Assembly (NCBI GenBank): GCA_035457705.1 | Contig: DATIBD010000070.1 | Location: 1 to 64,000, forward strand | Reading direction: 5' to 3' | Source: DASPGQ01 sp035457705 | GTDB taxonomy: Bacteria; Acidobacteriota; Vicinamibacteria; Marinacidobacterales; SMYC01 | Length of the DNA: 64,000 nucleotides | Part shown: positions 8,491-17,538 of the stretch, piece after piece | Layout of the letters: each line of letters opens with the position of its first letter | Numbering within the stretch: position 1 is the stretch's first letter | The notes under the pieces: generated by a model | Databases searched by the model: none | Told to the model about the DNA's origin: nothing | The model's input: only the letters and a program-made list of their open reading frames with translations | Position numbers and translations under genes: made by a program

Positions 8491-9665
8491 TCGAGGATGT
8501 TTCCGAAGATCTCGACACCACCGAGCACGGAGCCCAGCATGCTCCCCAGACCAGGGAGGATGAAGGCGAGAAACACCCGCAGGAGCTTGTTCTCCCACCA
8601 CTTTCTAAGGACGCCCGCGTCCTCGCCAACGCTCTGGAACTCCTTGACCACCGGGGGCCGCACGTAGGCCTGGACGAAGGCCGTCACGTAGGCCGCGCCA
8701 ATGACGGGTGTGAGGCTCGTAATCGGCGCCGACACGAAGGCGACGACGATCGTCAAGGGATGGGCGAGCGCGATGACGGCGCCTAAGGCGCAGGGGATGC
8801 CATTGGCCAGAATCCAGTAGACCACGTTGTCCCCCGCCGCCTCTGCCCCCTTGCTCCAACCGATGTAGACGATGCTACCGATGATCACAGCGGGAATGCC
8901 CCACCCAACCCATTTCCATACGGAGCTCACCGGCGGGATCTCGCTGAGCTCCGCCAGGTCGACGTCGCGCGCTTCCTCTAGGGCTTTCTCGACCCCATCC
9001 AAATGTCCAGCCCCGACGACCGCCACGACGCTGCCGCCTTCGGACTCGCGCAATCTCTGCGCCAGATAGATGTCGCGCTCGTCGATGAGGACGCGCTTCA
9101 GAGAAGGCATGACCTGCCCCAGCTCGGCCATCAGATCGGACAGGACGTCACGTTCCAGTAGCTTGTCGATCTGCTCTTTGGAGACGTCCTTTTCGTCGAG
9201 CACGCTGGCGAAAATGGCGGACAAGAGGACGGCCCTTTTCCAGAATGGAGTAAAACGCCAAGCACGTCGAAGGGTGATGCGGACGTCTCGGTCGCATAGC
9301 GAGAACGGAATGCCGTTCTCCTCGGCGACCCGGGTCGCCTCCAGAAGCTCCGCTCCAGGGGTGATGCCGAGCTTCAACCCCAGTTTCTTCTGGTACGCCG
9401 CCAGCAGTAGATTGACCATCAGGGTGGCGAGCTGCTTTCTACGTATGACCTCCTTGATATCGAGCGCCTCCCAACGTTGCTGCTGGGTGAGTGCGTCGTA
9501 GCGCTGACGGTCGAGCTCCACGCAGACACGGTCGGGCCTCTCCGTCTCGATGACACGCCTTACCAGAGCGGTGGATTCCTCGGAGATGTGAGCGGTGCCA
9601 ACGAGCACGAATTTTCGCCCGTCGACATCGAGCGAGCGCACCTGGCTTTCGGGATAATCACCCAT
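8487..9665 (-). CDS. TraB-domain protein with C-terminal membrane helices
   Basis: A 392-residue protein. The N-terminal TraB domain shows the conserved motifs in order: LVGTAHISEES (about 21-31, His26), VCVELDRQRYDAL (47-59), SLCDRDVRITLRRAW, LIDERDIYLAQ and VVAVVGAGHLDGVE. These Glu/His/Asp residues place it in the Tiki/TraB/GumN superfamily, thought to be metalloprotease-like. The last 130 residues hold about four hydrophobic segments, as in the archaeal/bacterial TIGR00261 branch, so the catalytic domain is probably tethered to the membrane. It is translationally coupled (4-base overlap) to the downstream sodium symporter. The biochemical role of bacterial members is unresolved. Confidence 0.82.
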   Translation of the reverse strand: MGDYPESQVRSLDVDGRKFVLVGTAHISEESTALVRRVIETERPDRVCVELDRQRYDALTQQQRWEALDIKEVIRRKQLATLMVNLLLAAYQKKLGLKLGITPGAELLEATRVAEENGIPFSLCDRDVRITLRRAWRFTPFWKRAVLLSAIFASVLDEKDVSKEQIDKLLERDVLSDLMAELGQVMPSLKRVLIDERDIYLAQRLRESEGGSVVAVVGAGHLDGVEKALEEARDVDLAELSEIPPVSSVWKWVGWGIPAVIIGSIVYIGWSKGAEAAGDNVVYWILANGIPCALGAVIALAHPLTIVVAFVSAPITSLTPVIGAAYVTAFVQAYVRPPVVKEFQSVGEDAGVLRKWWENKLLRVFLAFILPGLGSMLGSVLGGVEIFGNILE

Positions 9666-9907
9666 ACGACAAACCGAGCGACGCTAGCACAAAACGAAGC
9701 AGGGACCCAAGCCTCGGGCATTGTCTGGCCTCAGGGAGGATTGGAAACCATCGCTCGGTAGGCGAAGCCTTCGGGAGACCGAAGACCGGGACGTTGTCTT
9801 CAATCACGGCGTCAACGACCGCCGCCTGATTTCTCTTTCATCTGCTAGCTCTCCCGCGAGCGCACCCTCTTCTTCCGTTCCTCGATGCGGTAGCATTCCG
9901 CGACGTA

Positions 9908-10774
9908 ATGGCTCGGAGAGAAACCATATCGGGAATCGTCTTCATGGTGATAGGTGTCGCCTGCTTTGCGGCCATGGATGCGATGGGGAAATGGCTCGTC
10001 CGTGACTACTCGGTGTTCCAGCTCCTTGCTCTTCGCAGCTCGTTCGTCGTTCTTATCTTGCTCGGCGTCGCAGCCTTCTCGAGCGGTTGGGGCCTGATGC
10101 GAACATCGCAACCGGGAGCTCACCTGGTCCGGGCCTTATGCGGCGTTGGCGCGTTCCTGTTCTTTTTTACCTCGGTGCGATTTCTTCCGCTCGCCGATGC
10201 GGTGGCCGTCGCCTTCGGTGGGCCATTCATCGTGACCGCGCTTTCCGTGCCGTTGCTGGGGGAACGGGTCGATAACCGGCGATGGATTGCCATCGCGGTG
10301 GGCTTCGTCGGAATGCTGCTCGTCGTTCGGCCCACCGGGGAGGGATTCCGGCCTGCCGCGCTCCTGGTGATTGCCTCCAGCTTCTCCTATGCCTTCTTGA
10401 TGATCCTCACGCGCTGGATGTCGAGACGAAGCGGATTCCGCGAGAGGACCAGCACCTTTCTCTTCTATACCTTCTTCGTTCAGGCCATTGCGGGCTGGAC
10501 GGGCTCGGTGGGTCGGCTCGAAGCCATGGGCCCTTTCGACTGGCTGTTGACGGCCGGTGTCGGCCTCTTTGCGCTCGGAGGCCACCTGGGCATCACCATC
10601 GCATTCCAGCGCGCTCCGGTCTCTACCGTGGCACCCTTCGAGTATACGGCCCTCGTCTGGGCGACGGCTTTTGGATTCTTGGTCTTTCGCGATTTCCCTC
10701 CACTCGAGGTCTGGTTGGGAGTCGCGATCATCGTTGCCGCCGGCCTGTATTCCGTCCACCGTGAACGAGAATAG
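9908..10774 (+). CDS. DMT-superfamily transporter (two EamA domains)
   Basis: A 288-residue protein with ten predicted helices arranged as two five-helix EamA halves. The first half holds GIVFMVIGVACFAAMDAMGK and the conserved LRSSFVVLILL segment; the end of the half has LPLADAVAVAFGGPFIVTAL and LLGERV. The second half ends with APVSTVAPFEYTALVWATAFG and FRDFPPLEVWLGVAIIVAAG. This pattern fits the S-adenosylmethionine/drug-metabolite exporter group of the DMT superfamily. The substrate is not determinable. It is preceded by a 242-base gap in which I see no gene, only a short Ala/Gly-coding shadow frame. Confidence 0.85.
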   Translation: MARRETISGIVFMVIGVACFAAMDAMGKWLVRDYSVFQLLALRSSFVVLILLGVAAFSSGWGLMRTSQPGAHLVRALCGVGAFLFFFTSVRFLPLADAVAVAFGGPFIVTALSVPLLGERVDNRRWIAIAVGFVGMLLVVRPTGEGFRPAALLVIASSFSYAFLMILTRWMSRRSGFRERTSTFLFYTFFVQAIAGWTGSVGRLEAMGPFDWLLTAGVGLFALGGHLGITIAFQRAPVSTVAPFEYTALVWATAFGFLVFRDFPPLEVWLGVAIIVAAGLYSVHRERE

Positions 10775-10787
10775 AGGCCTCACCGCG

Positions 10788-10817
10788 TTGACATCACCGA
10801 CGACGATCAGGTACCGT
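10788..10817 (+). promoter_or_regulatory. Putative promoter for the GYD gene
   Basis: A perfect -35 TTGACA (10788-10793) is followed after 18 bases by a weak -10 TACCGT (10812-10817). Transcription would start about 20 bases before the ATG at 10843, which has an excellent Shine-Dalgarno AAAGGAG at 10829-10835. Confidence 0.4.
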
Positions 10818-10842
10818 CCCGTCTTTCCAAAGGAGTATCATT

Positions 10843-11169
10843 ATGGCTTATTACATGCTGCTGGGAGCTTATACGTCCGAAGCCTGGGCGGCTCAGCTCA
10901 AGGATCCCAAGAACCGAGTCGATGCGGTGCGCCCCGCGTTCGAGAAGCTGGGGGGCAAGATCGAACAGGCGTTCTTCACGTTTGGTGAGTACGACATTCT
11001 GGTCATCGCCCAGTTTCCCGACAGCGTCAGCGCAGCCGCCATTAGCATCGCGATCGCCGGCGGCGGGGCTTTCAAGAGCGCGAAGACGATCCCATTGCTC
11101 TCCATCGACGAGGGCCTCCAGGCGCTCAAGAAAGCGAGCACCTCAGGCTATCGTCCTCCCGCTGGCTAG
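10843..11169 (+). CDS. GYD domain protein
   Basis: A 108-residue protein of the GYD family (small alpha/beta, dimeric ferredoxin-like fold). The N-terminus MAYYMLLGAYTSEAW, the central KLGGKIEQAFFTFGEYDILV and the SAAAISIAIAGGGAFKSAKT helix match the family; here the eponymous G-Y-D is G-E-Y-D. Its function is unknown. Members are often free-standing cytosolic proteins. The start is firm (AAAGGAG eight bases upstream). The TAG stop lies in the palindrome CTAG (11166-11169), which also provides the TAG stop of the convergent nudC gene, so the two genes overlap by exactly four bases. Confidence 0.85.
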   Translation: MAYYMLLGAYTSEAWAAQLKDPKNRVDAVRPAFEKLGGKIEQAFFTFGEYDILVIAQFPDSVSAAAISIAIAGGGAFKSAKTIPLLSIDEGLQALKKASTSGYRPPAG

Positions 11170-12065
11170 AGCTCTCCGCCGAGCCAGTCCTCGATGAGCC
11201 GACGCGCGATGGAGATGGGGGACGGGAGCTTTACCCCTCGTCGTTCGAGAAGCTCCTCACGCTCGAACCATCGCGCGTCCTGAAGCTCGGCGTCGCCGAG
11301 CTTGACCTCGAGCGTTCTCGCGCGGGCGACGAACCCCAGCATGATCGAGCTGGGAAACGGCCACGGCTGCGAGGAGTGATATCGGACATCTCCAATGTCG
11401 ATGCCCGTCTCTTCCCGTACTTCGCGCATCACGGCCTCCTCGAGGCTCTCGCCCGGCTCGACGAAGCCCGCAAGGGTCGAATAGACCCGCTCGGGCCAGG
11501 CCGACTGCCGTCCCAGTAAACATCGCCTGCCGTCGGTGACCAGCATGATGACGGCCGGGTCGGTGCGGGGAAAATGAATCTGACGACAGGACGAGTTGCT
11601 GCAGATGCGAACGTGACCTCCCTCGGAGGACATCGCTGGGGAGCCGCACGCACCGCAGAATTGGTGGCGACTGTGCCAGTTCGTCATGGCGCTCGCGTAA
11701 GCCAGGAGCGCCCCTTCCTCGCGCGGCAGAAGGGGCGCCGCCTCGCGCAAGCTCATCACCGAATGACCGGCATCGAGTGCCAGCTCTTCGAGCGGGTGCT
11801 CGACCGCGGAGAGATCGACGGCGAAGAAAACCCCTGTCCCGTCCTTACCCAGCAGAATTCGCGTCTCGCGGTGCGCTTCGACCCGGTGTGATTCCACAAA
11901 GACGATCTCGGGCGACTCACTGGAGAGAACGAAGTGTTTGGATCTCCAGACCGGCACAACCCGCGCGCCGGGAAGGCGCCAAGCCCTGTCGAGGGTTTCC
12001 GGATCCATTCGAAGCTCGGATGCCCGATCGAGCCCGAGACCGCTCAGGAAGTTCCCTCGCCTCAC
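11166..12065 (-). CDS. nudC: NAD(+) diphosphatase (NADH pyrophosphatase), Nudix
   Basis: A 299-residue enzyme that hydrolyses NAD(H) to NMN(H) and AMP and can remove NAD caps from RNA. Four cysteines of the zinc ribbon are present at about 137, 140, 155 and 160 (CGAC ... CSNSSC). The Nudix box spans about 200-222 (GFVEPGESLEEAVMREVREE then TG). The NudC-specific specificity motif SQPWPFP follows at about 232-238. The length is a little above the E. coli enzyme because of an N-terminal NUDIX-like domain typical of the longer NudC branch. The start is the GTG at 12065, overlapping the upstream gene's stop in GTGA. It is the last gene of the lepA-hemW operon. Confidence 0.95.
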   Translation of the reverse strand: MRRGNFLSGLGLDRASELRMDPETLDRAWRLPGARVVPVWRSKHFVLSSESPEIVFVESHRVEAHRETRILLGKDGTGVFFAVDLSAVEHPLEELALDAGHSVMSLREAAPLLPREEGALLAYASAMTNWHSRHQFCGACGSPAMSSEGGHVRICSNSSCRQIHFPRTDPAVIMLVTDGRRCLLGRQSAWPERVYSTLAGFVEPGESLEEAVMREVREETGIDIGDVRYHSSQPWPFPSSIMLGFVARARTLEVKLGDAELQDARWFEREELLERRGVKLPSPISIARRLIEDWLGGEL

Positions 12066-13882
12066 GAATCCACCTTCGACGCCACCACGACGTTTGGGAA
12101 TGCCGCGCCGACTTCCTGGTAGACGAGCGCGGGCTCCCGTTCGTAACGTTTGGAAAAATGGAACGGAACGAGTCTTTCCACCGACGCGGCGGCGGCGATC
12201 TCACCGCAGGCTCGCGCCGTCAAATGCCGGGTGGCGCGGGCCAGATGCGCGTCTCGATCGAGAAAGCTCGCTTCGCAGAAGAAAAAGCGCGCGCCTCGCG
12301 CGAAGTCGACCAGCGCCTCACGGTTCCGCTCGTTGTCGTCGAGATCCGTCGCATAGACCAGCTTTTGCCCCGATCGTTTCCGGACGAACGTCTCGGCGAG
12401 CTCTCCCGCCGCGCTTCGCCGGCCGTCAGGAAGGGCGATCGCTGTTCCTGGCTCGCCCGCGGCGAGTGCCCGCTTCAGCTCGCCGAGCCATCGCCCCGGC
12501 TCGAGGCCATGTCGAACGAGCGCGTCGGCTCGAATGAGGAACCCCAATCGTTCCTCGAGCGCGAACCCGAGCACCGGAACACCGTGCCAGAGCTCCACCG
12601 CGCGAACCCGAAGCTCAGGCTCTTCCAGGATTACACCGTCTTCGACCGTTCGCGCCTCGAGGGCTTCGACCCCGCGCCGTCCCGCCTGTAGGCGAAACCT
12701 CCTCAGGACGCCTCTTTCGAGCTCCAGCACCTCGAAGACCGGGCCTCGCTCTCCGATGCGATCCCACAGGATGCCCCGAATCGTCCCTTCGAGATGCTCG
12801 GCGAGCCCTGGCGGTCCATGGATCCGACGGCACATCGGCGACCCGATGGAAGAACGAAGCAACCAGGAAAAACCGCCGATATGGTCGAAATGGGCGTGCG
12901 ACACGAAGATGTCCGAGACCTGATGGACGATGCGCGCGGGGAGCCGTCCGGTCTCACCGAGGTCGAACAGGAGACTTCTCCGCCGGTACCTGAGGCGCAC
13001 GTGAAGCAAGGGATCTCCAAAGATGCCGTTGACGAGATGGGCCTTCGAGCTCTGGAGCGAGAGAACGGGCGGGGTGAGAAGCGCGGTTGCCCTCGTGGCG
13101 AGAGCACGCAAATCTCCGGCGACGGGATTCCGGACTCCCGTCCTCTCACGACGTTCCGTCCGCAGACGTCCCGCGCCGTCGCGGCGCGCGTCCCTCGCCA
13201 GCAATGAAGCGATTCCGGTCGGCTCGAACGGGCCCGCGCGGATGACCAATCTCGGCTCCTCGAGCTCGATCGCCTCTCCGAAAGCGATCGTCGTGCCGTC
13301 AGCAGACAGGAGCGCAACCTGGCGCCCCGGCCAGGCCGAAGTCTCTTCGAGAGGGGGCGGGGCACCGATCAGATTCACTTCGCCAAGGTCCACGTTCGCG
13401 GGTCGGGCGCTCGCCAGATATTCATCCCACCGCGCCGTACGATCCGGATCCGAGCTCGTCATCCCTTCGCAGCGGAACACATGTTTGGCCTCGAGCACAC
13501 CTCGGAGAGCCGAGAGAAGCTCCGCGCCGGCGGCCCCTCGGGAAGTGTCGGGAACGCCGAGGAGAACCGGCCTACCCCTCGGCGCGAGCCTGCGTACGGC
13601 TACCACGAGGGGCAAGCGAAAGCGCACCGCATCGAGCGTGCACAGCGCCTCGACGCGCTCGAGATGCCAGAGGCCTTTCGAACGGCGGCCGAGCGCAACC
13701 GCCCCGGGCGGCCCAAACAGAGGCGAGCCGGGGTTCGCGGAAACGACAGTCGCTTCTTGGAGCTCGTCGGCAATGGCCGTCAAAAGCGCGTCGTGTCCCA
13801 CGAAGATAGCGACGCCACCCGAGGCGGCGATCCGGTCGGCGACGACGGTCATTCTCGGTCGGGCTGAATTACGATGACGCAC
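12062..13882 (-). CDS. RNase Z-like metallo-beta-lactamase fused to an unrecognised N-terminal domain
   Basis: A 606-residue protein. The C-terminal half (about 275-606) is a metallo-beta-lactamase domain of ribonuclease Z type: SHAHFDHIGGF at about 328-338 is the HxHxDH zinc motif, VYATDLDDNERNREALVDFA is the equivalent of the RNase Z Asp strand, and FCEASFLDRDAHLARATRHL then VPFHFSKRYE supply the late His ligands. The first 250 residues start GVAIFVGHDALLTAIADEL and belong to no family I recognise. An insertion of about 100 residues sits between the zinc strands. The start could be the GTG at 13882 or the ATG at 13852. It is coupled to nudC by a 4-base overlap. tRNA 3' processing is possible, but the extra domain makes another nuclease or hydrolase role equally likely. 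Confidence 0.7.
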   Translation of the reverse strand: MRHRNSARPRMTVVADRIAASGGVAIFVGHDALLTAIADELQEATVVSANPGSPLFGPPGAVALGRRSKGLWHLERVEALCTLDAVRFRLPLVVAVRRLAPRGRPVLLGVPDTSRGAAGAELLSALRGVLEAKHVFRCEGMTSSDPDRTARWDEYLASARPANVDLGEVNLIGAPPPLEETSAWPGRQVALLSADGTTIAFGEAIELEEPRLVIRAGPFEPTGIASLLARDARRDGAGRLRTERRERTGVRNPVAGDLRALATRATALLTPPVLSLQSSKAHLVNGIFGDPLLHVRLRYRRRSLLFDLGETGRLPARIVHQVSDIFVSHAHFDHIGGFSWLLRSSIGSPMCRRIHGPPGLAEHLEGTIRGILWDRIGERGPVFEVLELERGVLRRFRLQAGRRGVEALEARTVEDGVILEEPELRVRAVELWHGVPVLGFALEERLGFLIRADALVRHGLEPGRWLGELKRALAAGEPGTAIALPDGRRSAAGELAETFVRKRSGQKLVYATDLDDNERNREALVDFARGARFFFCEASFLDRDAHLARATRHLTARACGEIAAAASVERLVPFHFSKRYEREPALVYQEVGAAFPNVVVASKVDS

Positions 13883-13933
13883 CTTTCAAGGAACGCAACG
13901 TCGCAAGTCTCGGAGGCGCAACGAACGACCCAG

Positions 13934-15037
13934 CTACTCCGGAGCGGAGCCCAAGAGCTCTCGGGGAATCACGAACGGCGCGAACAAGACGTCGGCGCCA
14001 AACGAGATCTCGTCAAGGAGCTCGAGGCTTGCCGTGTCGTATATCTTCATCCCGCCGCCGACTCCCGAGACGTAGAGCTTCGTCCCGTCGCCCGATACGA
14101 TCCACGACGTATTCGTCCTGCCACGCTCGATTCCTTCTTTGCGCTTGAGGATTCGGCGGCTCCGCATGTCGACGGCAACCAGATCGATCCCGCCGAGATA
14201 AGCCGTTCCCCCATCCGGCGACAGGGCGATGTGAGCCACGTTCATTCCCGGTCCGAGATCGAAGCCGGAAAGCTGCTGGTCGCCGAGATCCAGTCGAAGA
14301 ATTCCCGTGGCGCGTCGTTCGAGAACGGGATCTCGGGTCTGGTAGGCCGCAAGGTAGATGCCGGGATCGGTCTCGTAGAAAAGCAGATCTCCACCCGGAG
14401 CGCCGTATCCCGGAGCCCGCTGCCGGCTCAGCGAGATGACGCTCTCCACCGCGTGCGACTCGAGACCGATCTCATAGATCTCCTCGCCAAAGGCGAAAAG
14501 CACGTCACCTCGGGGCGACATCCTCAGCTCGGGGAAGGTCGAATAACCCACCGATTCCGGCAACGGGAAGGTCGAGGTCACTTCCCGCGTCGAGACGTCG
14601 TAAACGAAGATTTCGACTTCCGAGTCGAGGAGGTATCGGTCCGTTTCGAAAGCGACCGCCCGTCCGAGCAAGTACAATCGTTCGCCTCCGGGGCTGGCGG
14701 CGACACCGAGAATTCGCACCGGGCGACGAGAGGTGGAAAGCTTGACCGTGCCGACCACCGCGCGTCGGGCCACGTCGACGATCTCGACACCCTTCAATTG
14801 GTCCGTGATGAAGTAGAAGACACGCCGGTCGTTCGAGTGTGCGGTTCTACTGTACCCGCTCGAATCGACAATGACCGCCCCATGCCGCAGGGCGAACTCC
14901 TCGACGAAGTCCATCTTCGCTTCGTCGAACAAAAGGAGACGGTTCGGCCATACGCCAACCAGGAGAGCTCGCGGCTCCGATGCCAAAAGCTCCGCGGTGC
15001 TGCTCGCGAGAAAAAAGAGCACGAGTGTCCGTATCAT
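13934..15037 (-). CDS. Secreted beta-propeller protein (YVTN/quinoprotein-like)
   Basis: A 367-residue protein with an N-terminal signal peptide (IRTLVLFFLASSTAELLASE). The rest alternates short beta-strand blades with motifs such as LGVAASPGGERLYLLGR, RMSPRGDVLFAFGEE, IALSPDGGTAYLGGID and IVSGDGTKLYVSGVGG, which look like YVTN/lactonase-type seven-blade propellers. No catalytic residues can be assigned. Such proteins are common extracytoplasmic binding or electron-transfer partners in Acidobacteria. It lies 30 bases after the MATE-like gene and 51 bases before the RNase Z-like gene on the same strand, so it is probably cotranscribed. Confidence 0.65.
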   Translation of the reverse strand: MIRTLVLFFLASSTAELLASEPRALLVGVWPNRLLLFDEAKMDFVEEFALRHGAVIVDSSGYSRTAHSNDRRVFYFITDQLKGVEIVDVARRAVVGTVKLSTSRRPVRILGVAASPGGERLYLLGRAVAFETDRYLLDSEVEIFVYDVSTREVTSTFPLPESVGYSTFPELRMSPRGDVLFAFGEEIYEIGLESHAVESVISLSRQRAPGYGAPGGDLLFYETDPGIYLAAYQTRDPVLERRATGILRLDLGDQQLSGFDLGPGMNVAHIALSPDGGTAYLGGIDLVAVDMRSRRILKRKEGIERGRTNTSWIVSGDGTKLYVSGVGGGMKIYDTASLELLDEISFGADVLFAPFVIPRELLGSAPE

Positions 15038-15067
15038 TCCCGGTAGGCGAGGATACTCCAGATGCCT

Positions 15068-16435
15068 TCAAAGGTGCGAGCGCGTCGATCGAGATAACGC
15101 CCGCACTTCGACGCCCAGTGCCGTACTCTCCCGCCCCAGCGCTCCCGTAGACGCCAGCACGCGATGCGCGGGATACATCAGATAAGCGTTGGCGCACATC
15201 CGACCGAGAAGGAGCGCGACCACCGCGGCGACGACTCCAAGAAAATCCAGGGTCCGTATGGTGACGAAGAGCACCGCCAGAATACCGCTGACTTCGAGCA
15301 CCGTGGCCACCGTCACGGGACGAGTCTTCCGTCCGAATACGAGGATCGCCCGCTGAAATGCCAGGAGAACGGCGAAGAAAGGAATGATGCAGAACAGACG
15401 CAGAGGGAAGATCGCGAAGGTGCTGAGCTCCTCGCTCAGCCCGGACACATGGTGAAACCAGATCCAGGACAGCGGGGTGAATGCCGTGAGAACGAGGCCG
15501 AAGGTCGCGACGAGAGCCAGCGTACCGGCGAAGGTCGCGATCTTTCGAAAGTTCTCCCGAGAGCCATCGAGCAGCGCGATCGCAACTTCCTGATAGGAGA
15601 GGGCGACGCTCCGGAAGATAAAAGTGAGCGCGAACAGAACGGGAAGAACCGCGAGAGAGTCGAGGGCGCGCCGGCTGCCTCCGACGAAGAACGTCACCAT
15701 CGGATGGACGCCAAGCGCGATGATCGACGTGAGTGCTAGAGGGAAATAGAAGTCCACGATCCTCCGATACGTCAGAACGTCTTCGCTCCGAACGGGATAG
15801 CCACCCATGAGTCCAACCGCCATGAGACGGGTCCCGATCGACTCCAGCACCACGCCGGCCGCGAGCGCCGCGCCTCCGACGAGGGCCCCGGGCACGACGG
15901 AATAGCGGTACAGCAGCAGAGCGGTCGTGCCCATGCCGGCAACGCGAATCACGGTGCCGAGAGCCACGCGTCGGGTCAGCTCGCGTCGGATCAGAAGCCC
16001 TTGGTAGAAGCGGCGAAACCCGATGGCCGCCGGCCACGGAAGAAGTAGCGCGAGAGCTCCCCGGGTGAGCTCCGCAACCGGCAAGGGTAGTGAAACCAGG
16101 TCGAGTGCAATCCAGTCGAATACCGGCCGCCAGAGCACGACGAGCATCACGAGAGTGATGACGAAATTGAGGGTGAAGGTGAAGTTTCTGAGCTTGAGAT
16201 AGGAGTCCCGATCGCGGACAAGGGCCGTGCTCGCGCTCAGAATCATGATGATGGGCGCTTCCACGATCAGAGCGAAAGAGAGGGCGACACCATATGCGGC
16301 AAGATTCACCCGCGGGTCGTCGAGCCTGGCGATGACGGCGGCGAGAAAGGGCCCTTCCACGGCCATCATGAGCCATGTAGCCGCGAGCGGCAGCCACAGG
16401 CGGAAGATCTTCCGATAGCTCAGCGGTGAGCTCAT
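15068..16435 (-). CDS. MATE-like multi-helix membrane protein (flippase/efflux superfamily)
   Basis: A 455-residue protein with about 12 hydrophobic helices. It begins SYRKIFRLWLPLAATWLMMA and continues VNLAAYGVALSFALIVEAPI, similar in layout to MATE/polysaccharide-flippase (MOP superfamily) proteins; a relation to the bacterial ANKH-like branch is also possible. The second half restarts with RIVDFYFPLALTSIIALGVH, consistent with two six-helix lobes. The start is the ATG at 16435, which overlaps the hemW stop as ATGA. The longer frame upstream encodes an Arg-rich shadow of hemW. Its substrate is unknown. Confidence 0.65.
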   Translation of the reverse strand: MSSPLSYRKIFRLWLPLAATWLMMAVEGPFLAAVIARLDDPRVNLAAYGVALSFALIVEAPIIMILSASTALVRDRDSYLKLRNFTFTLNFVITLVMLVVLWRPVFDWIALDLVSLPLPVAELTRGALALLLPWPAAIGFRRFYQGLLIRRELTRRVALGTVIRVAGMGTTALLLYRYSVVPGALVGGAALAAGVVLESIGTRLMAVGLMGGYPVRSEDVLTYRRIVDFYFPLALTSIIALGVHPMVTFFVGGSRRALDSLAVLPVLFALTFIFRSVALSYQEVAIALLDGSRENFRKIATFAGTLALVATFGLVLTAFTPLSWIWFHHVSGLSEELSTFAIFPLRLFCIIPFFAVLLAFQRAILVFGRKTRPVTVATVLEVSGILAVLFVTIRTLDFLGVVAAVVALLLGRMCANAYLMYPAHRVLASTGALGRESTALGVEVRALSRSTRSHL

Positions 16436-17538
16436 CGGCTGAGAGAAACGGCAAGCCGGTCCGCCACCGCGAGCCCGTCGAGCGTGGGGCGGAGCCAGCC
16501 ATCGTCTACCGCGAGTAGGCCGTCGCGGACCGCGGGCGCCGACCGCTCGCGTAGATTGATCCCGAAGCGACGCTCGTAGGCGCAAAGGTCCAGCCCCTGC
16601 CGAGTCCGCAACCGCAACATGAGCGTCTCGAGCGCGAGCGCGGCATCATCCAGGCACTCGCTTCCGGCCACTGGAAGTCGCTCGGAGGCAAGCCGCTTCT
16701 CCCATTCGAAGAAGGACCTCTCGTTCCAGAAACGATCTCGCCCCGTGAACGAGTGGGCCGACGGTCCCAGGCCGAGATAGGGTGCGTGGCTCCAGTACTT
16801 CTCGTTGTGCGCTGAGCGATGCGACAGCGAGCGCGCGAAATTCGATACTTCGTAGCCTTCGAAGCCGAGATCGGCGAGCACGCGATGGGTTACGCGGAAT
16901 AACTCCGCCTGGGCCGGCTCGGGCGGCTCCTCGATCTTCTGTCGGGCGAACATCGTATTCTGGTGAACCGTGAGCTGGTAACAGGAAACATGGTCCACCG
17001 GCAGCTTTGCCACCTGCTCGAGCTCCAGGCGCCATCGATCGACCGTTTGCCCAGGCAGGCCGTAGATGAGGTCGACCGACAGGGTTTCGAAGCCAGCTTC
17101 GCAGGCCAGCCATATGGCATTGCGCGAGTCCTCGGCCGAGTGACGCCGTCCGAGAAAGTGAAGGGAGTCATCGTCGAACGACTGGACACCGAGACTGAGG
17201 GTATGGACGCCGGCCCGGCGAAACCCAGGAAACCGGCACCGGTCTTCGGGGTTCGCTTCGAGGAACAGGCGGCAGTTGTGACGCAACCAGCCGCGCGAGC
17301 GAAGTGCGGCTACCATCTCCGCGATCGCTTCCGGTTCGAGCAACGACGGCGTTCCCCCTCCGAAGTATAGAGTGTCGAACGGTCGCGACGGAGTGCCTCG
17401 GAGCTCGACCTCCTGGGTCAACCGCTTGGCAAAACGGTCCGCCCGGCTGCTAGCACCCAGGGTGACCGCGAAATCGCAGTAAGGACAGATCGCCGAGCAG
17501 AAGGGCACGTGGACGTAGAGCCCGGGCTCAGGATTCAT
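16432..17538 (-). CDS. hemW: Radical SAM heme chaperone HemW (coproporphyrinogen dehydrogenase-like)
   Basis: A 368-residue radical SAM protein. The [4Fe-4S]/SAM motif is CSAICPYC at residues 14-21 (Cys14, Cys18, Cys21), within GLYVHVPFCSAICPYCDF. The family features follow: FDTLYFGGGTPSLL, FLEANPED, LSLGVQSFDDDSLHFLGRRH, SVDLIYGLPGQT and GYEVSNFAR. The Cys motif is CxxxCxxC without the extra Cys of true HemN, and the N-terminal extension needed for oxidase activity is missing, so HemW (heme insertion chaperone) is the better name. The start is the ATG at 17538, overlapping lepA by 11 bases. A lepA-hemW order is common in bacteria. Confidence 0.92.
   Translation of the reverse strand: MNPEPGLYVHVPFCSAICPYCDFAVTLGASSRADRFAKRLTQEVELRGTPSRPFDTLYFGGGTPSLLEPEAIAEMVAALRSRGWLRHNCRLFLEANPEDRCRFPGFRRAGVHTLSLGVQSFDDDSLHFLGRRHSAEDSRNAIWLACEAGFETLSVDLIYGLPGQTVDRWRLELEQVAKLPVDHVSCYQLTVHQNTMFARQKIEEPPEPAQAELFRVTHRVLADLGFEGYEVSNFARSLSHRSAHNEKYWSHAPYLGLGPSAHSFTGRDRFWNERSFFEWEKRLASERLPVAGSECLDDAALALETLMLRLRTRQGLDLCAYERRFGINLRERSAPAVRDGLLAVDDGWLRPTLDGLAVADRLAVSLSR

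Noticed and set aside
13874..15046. A 390-codon plus-strand open frame
   Set aside because: It lies opposite the secreted propeller gene, which has a signal peptide and blade motifs. The antisense translation has none.
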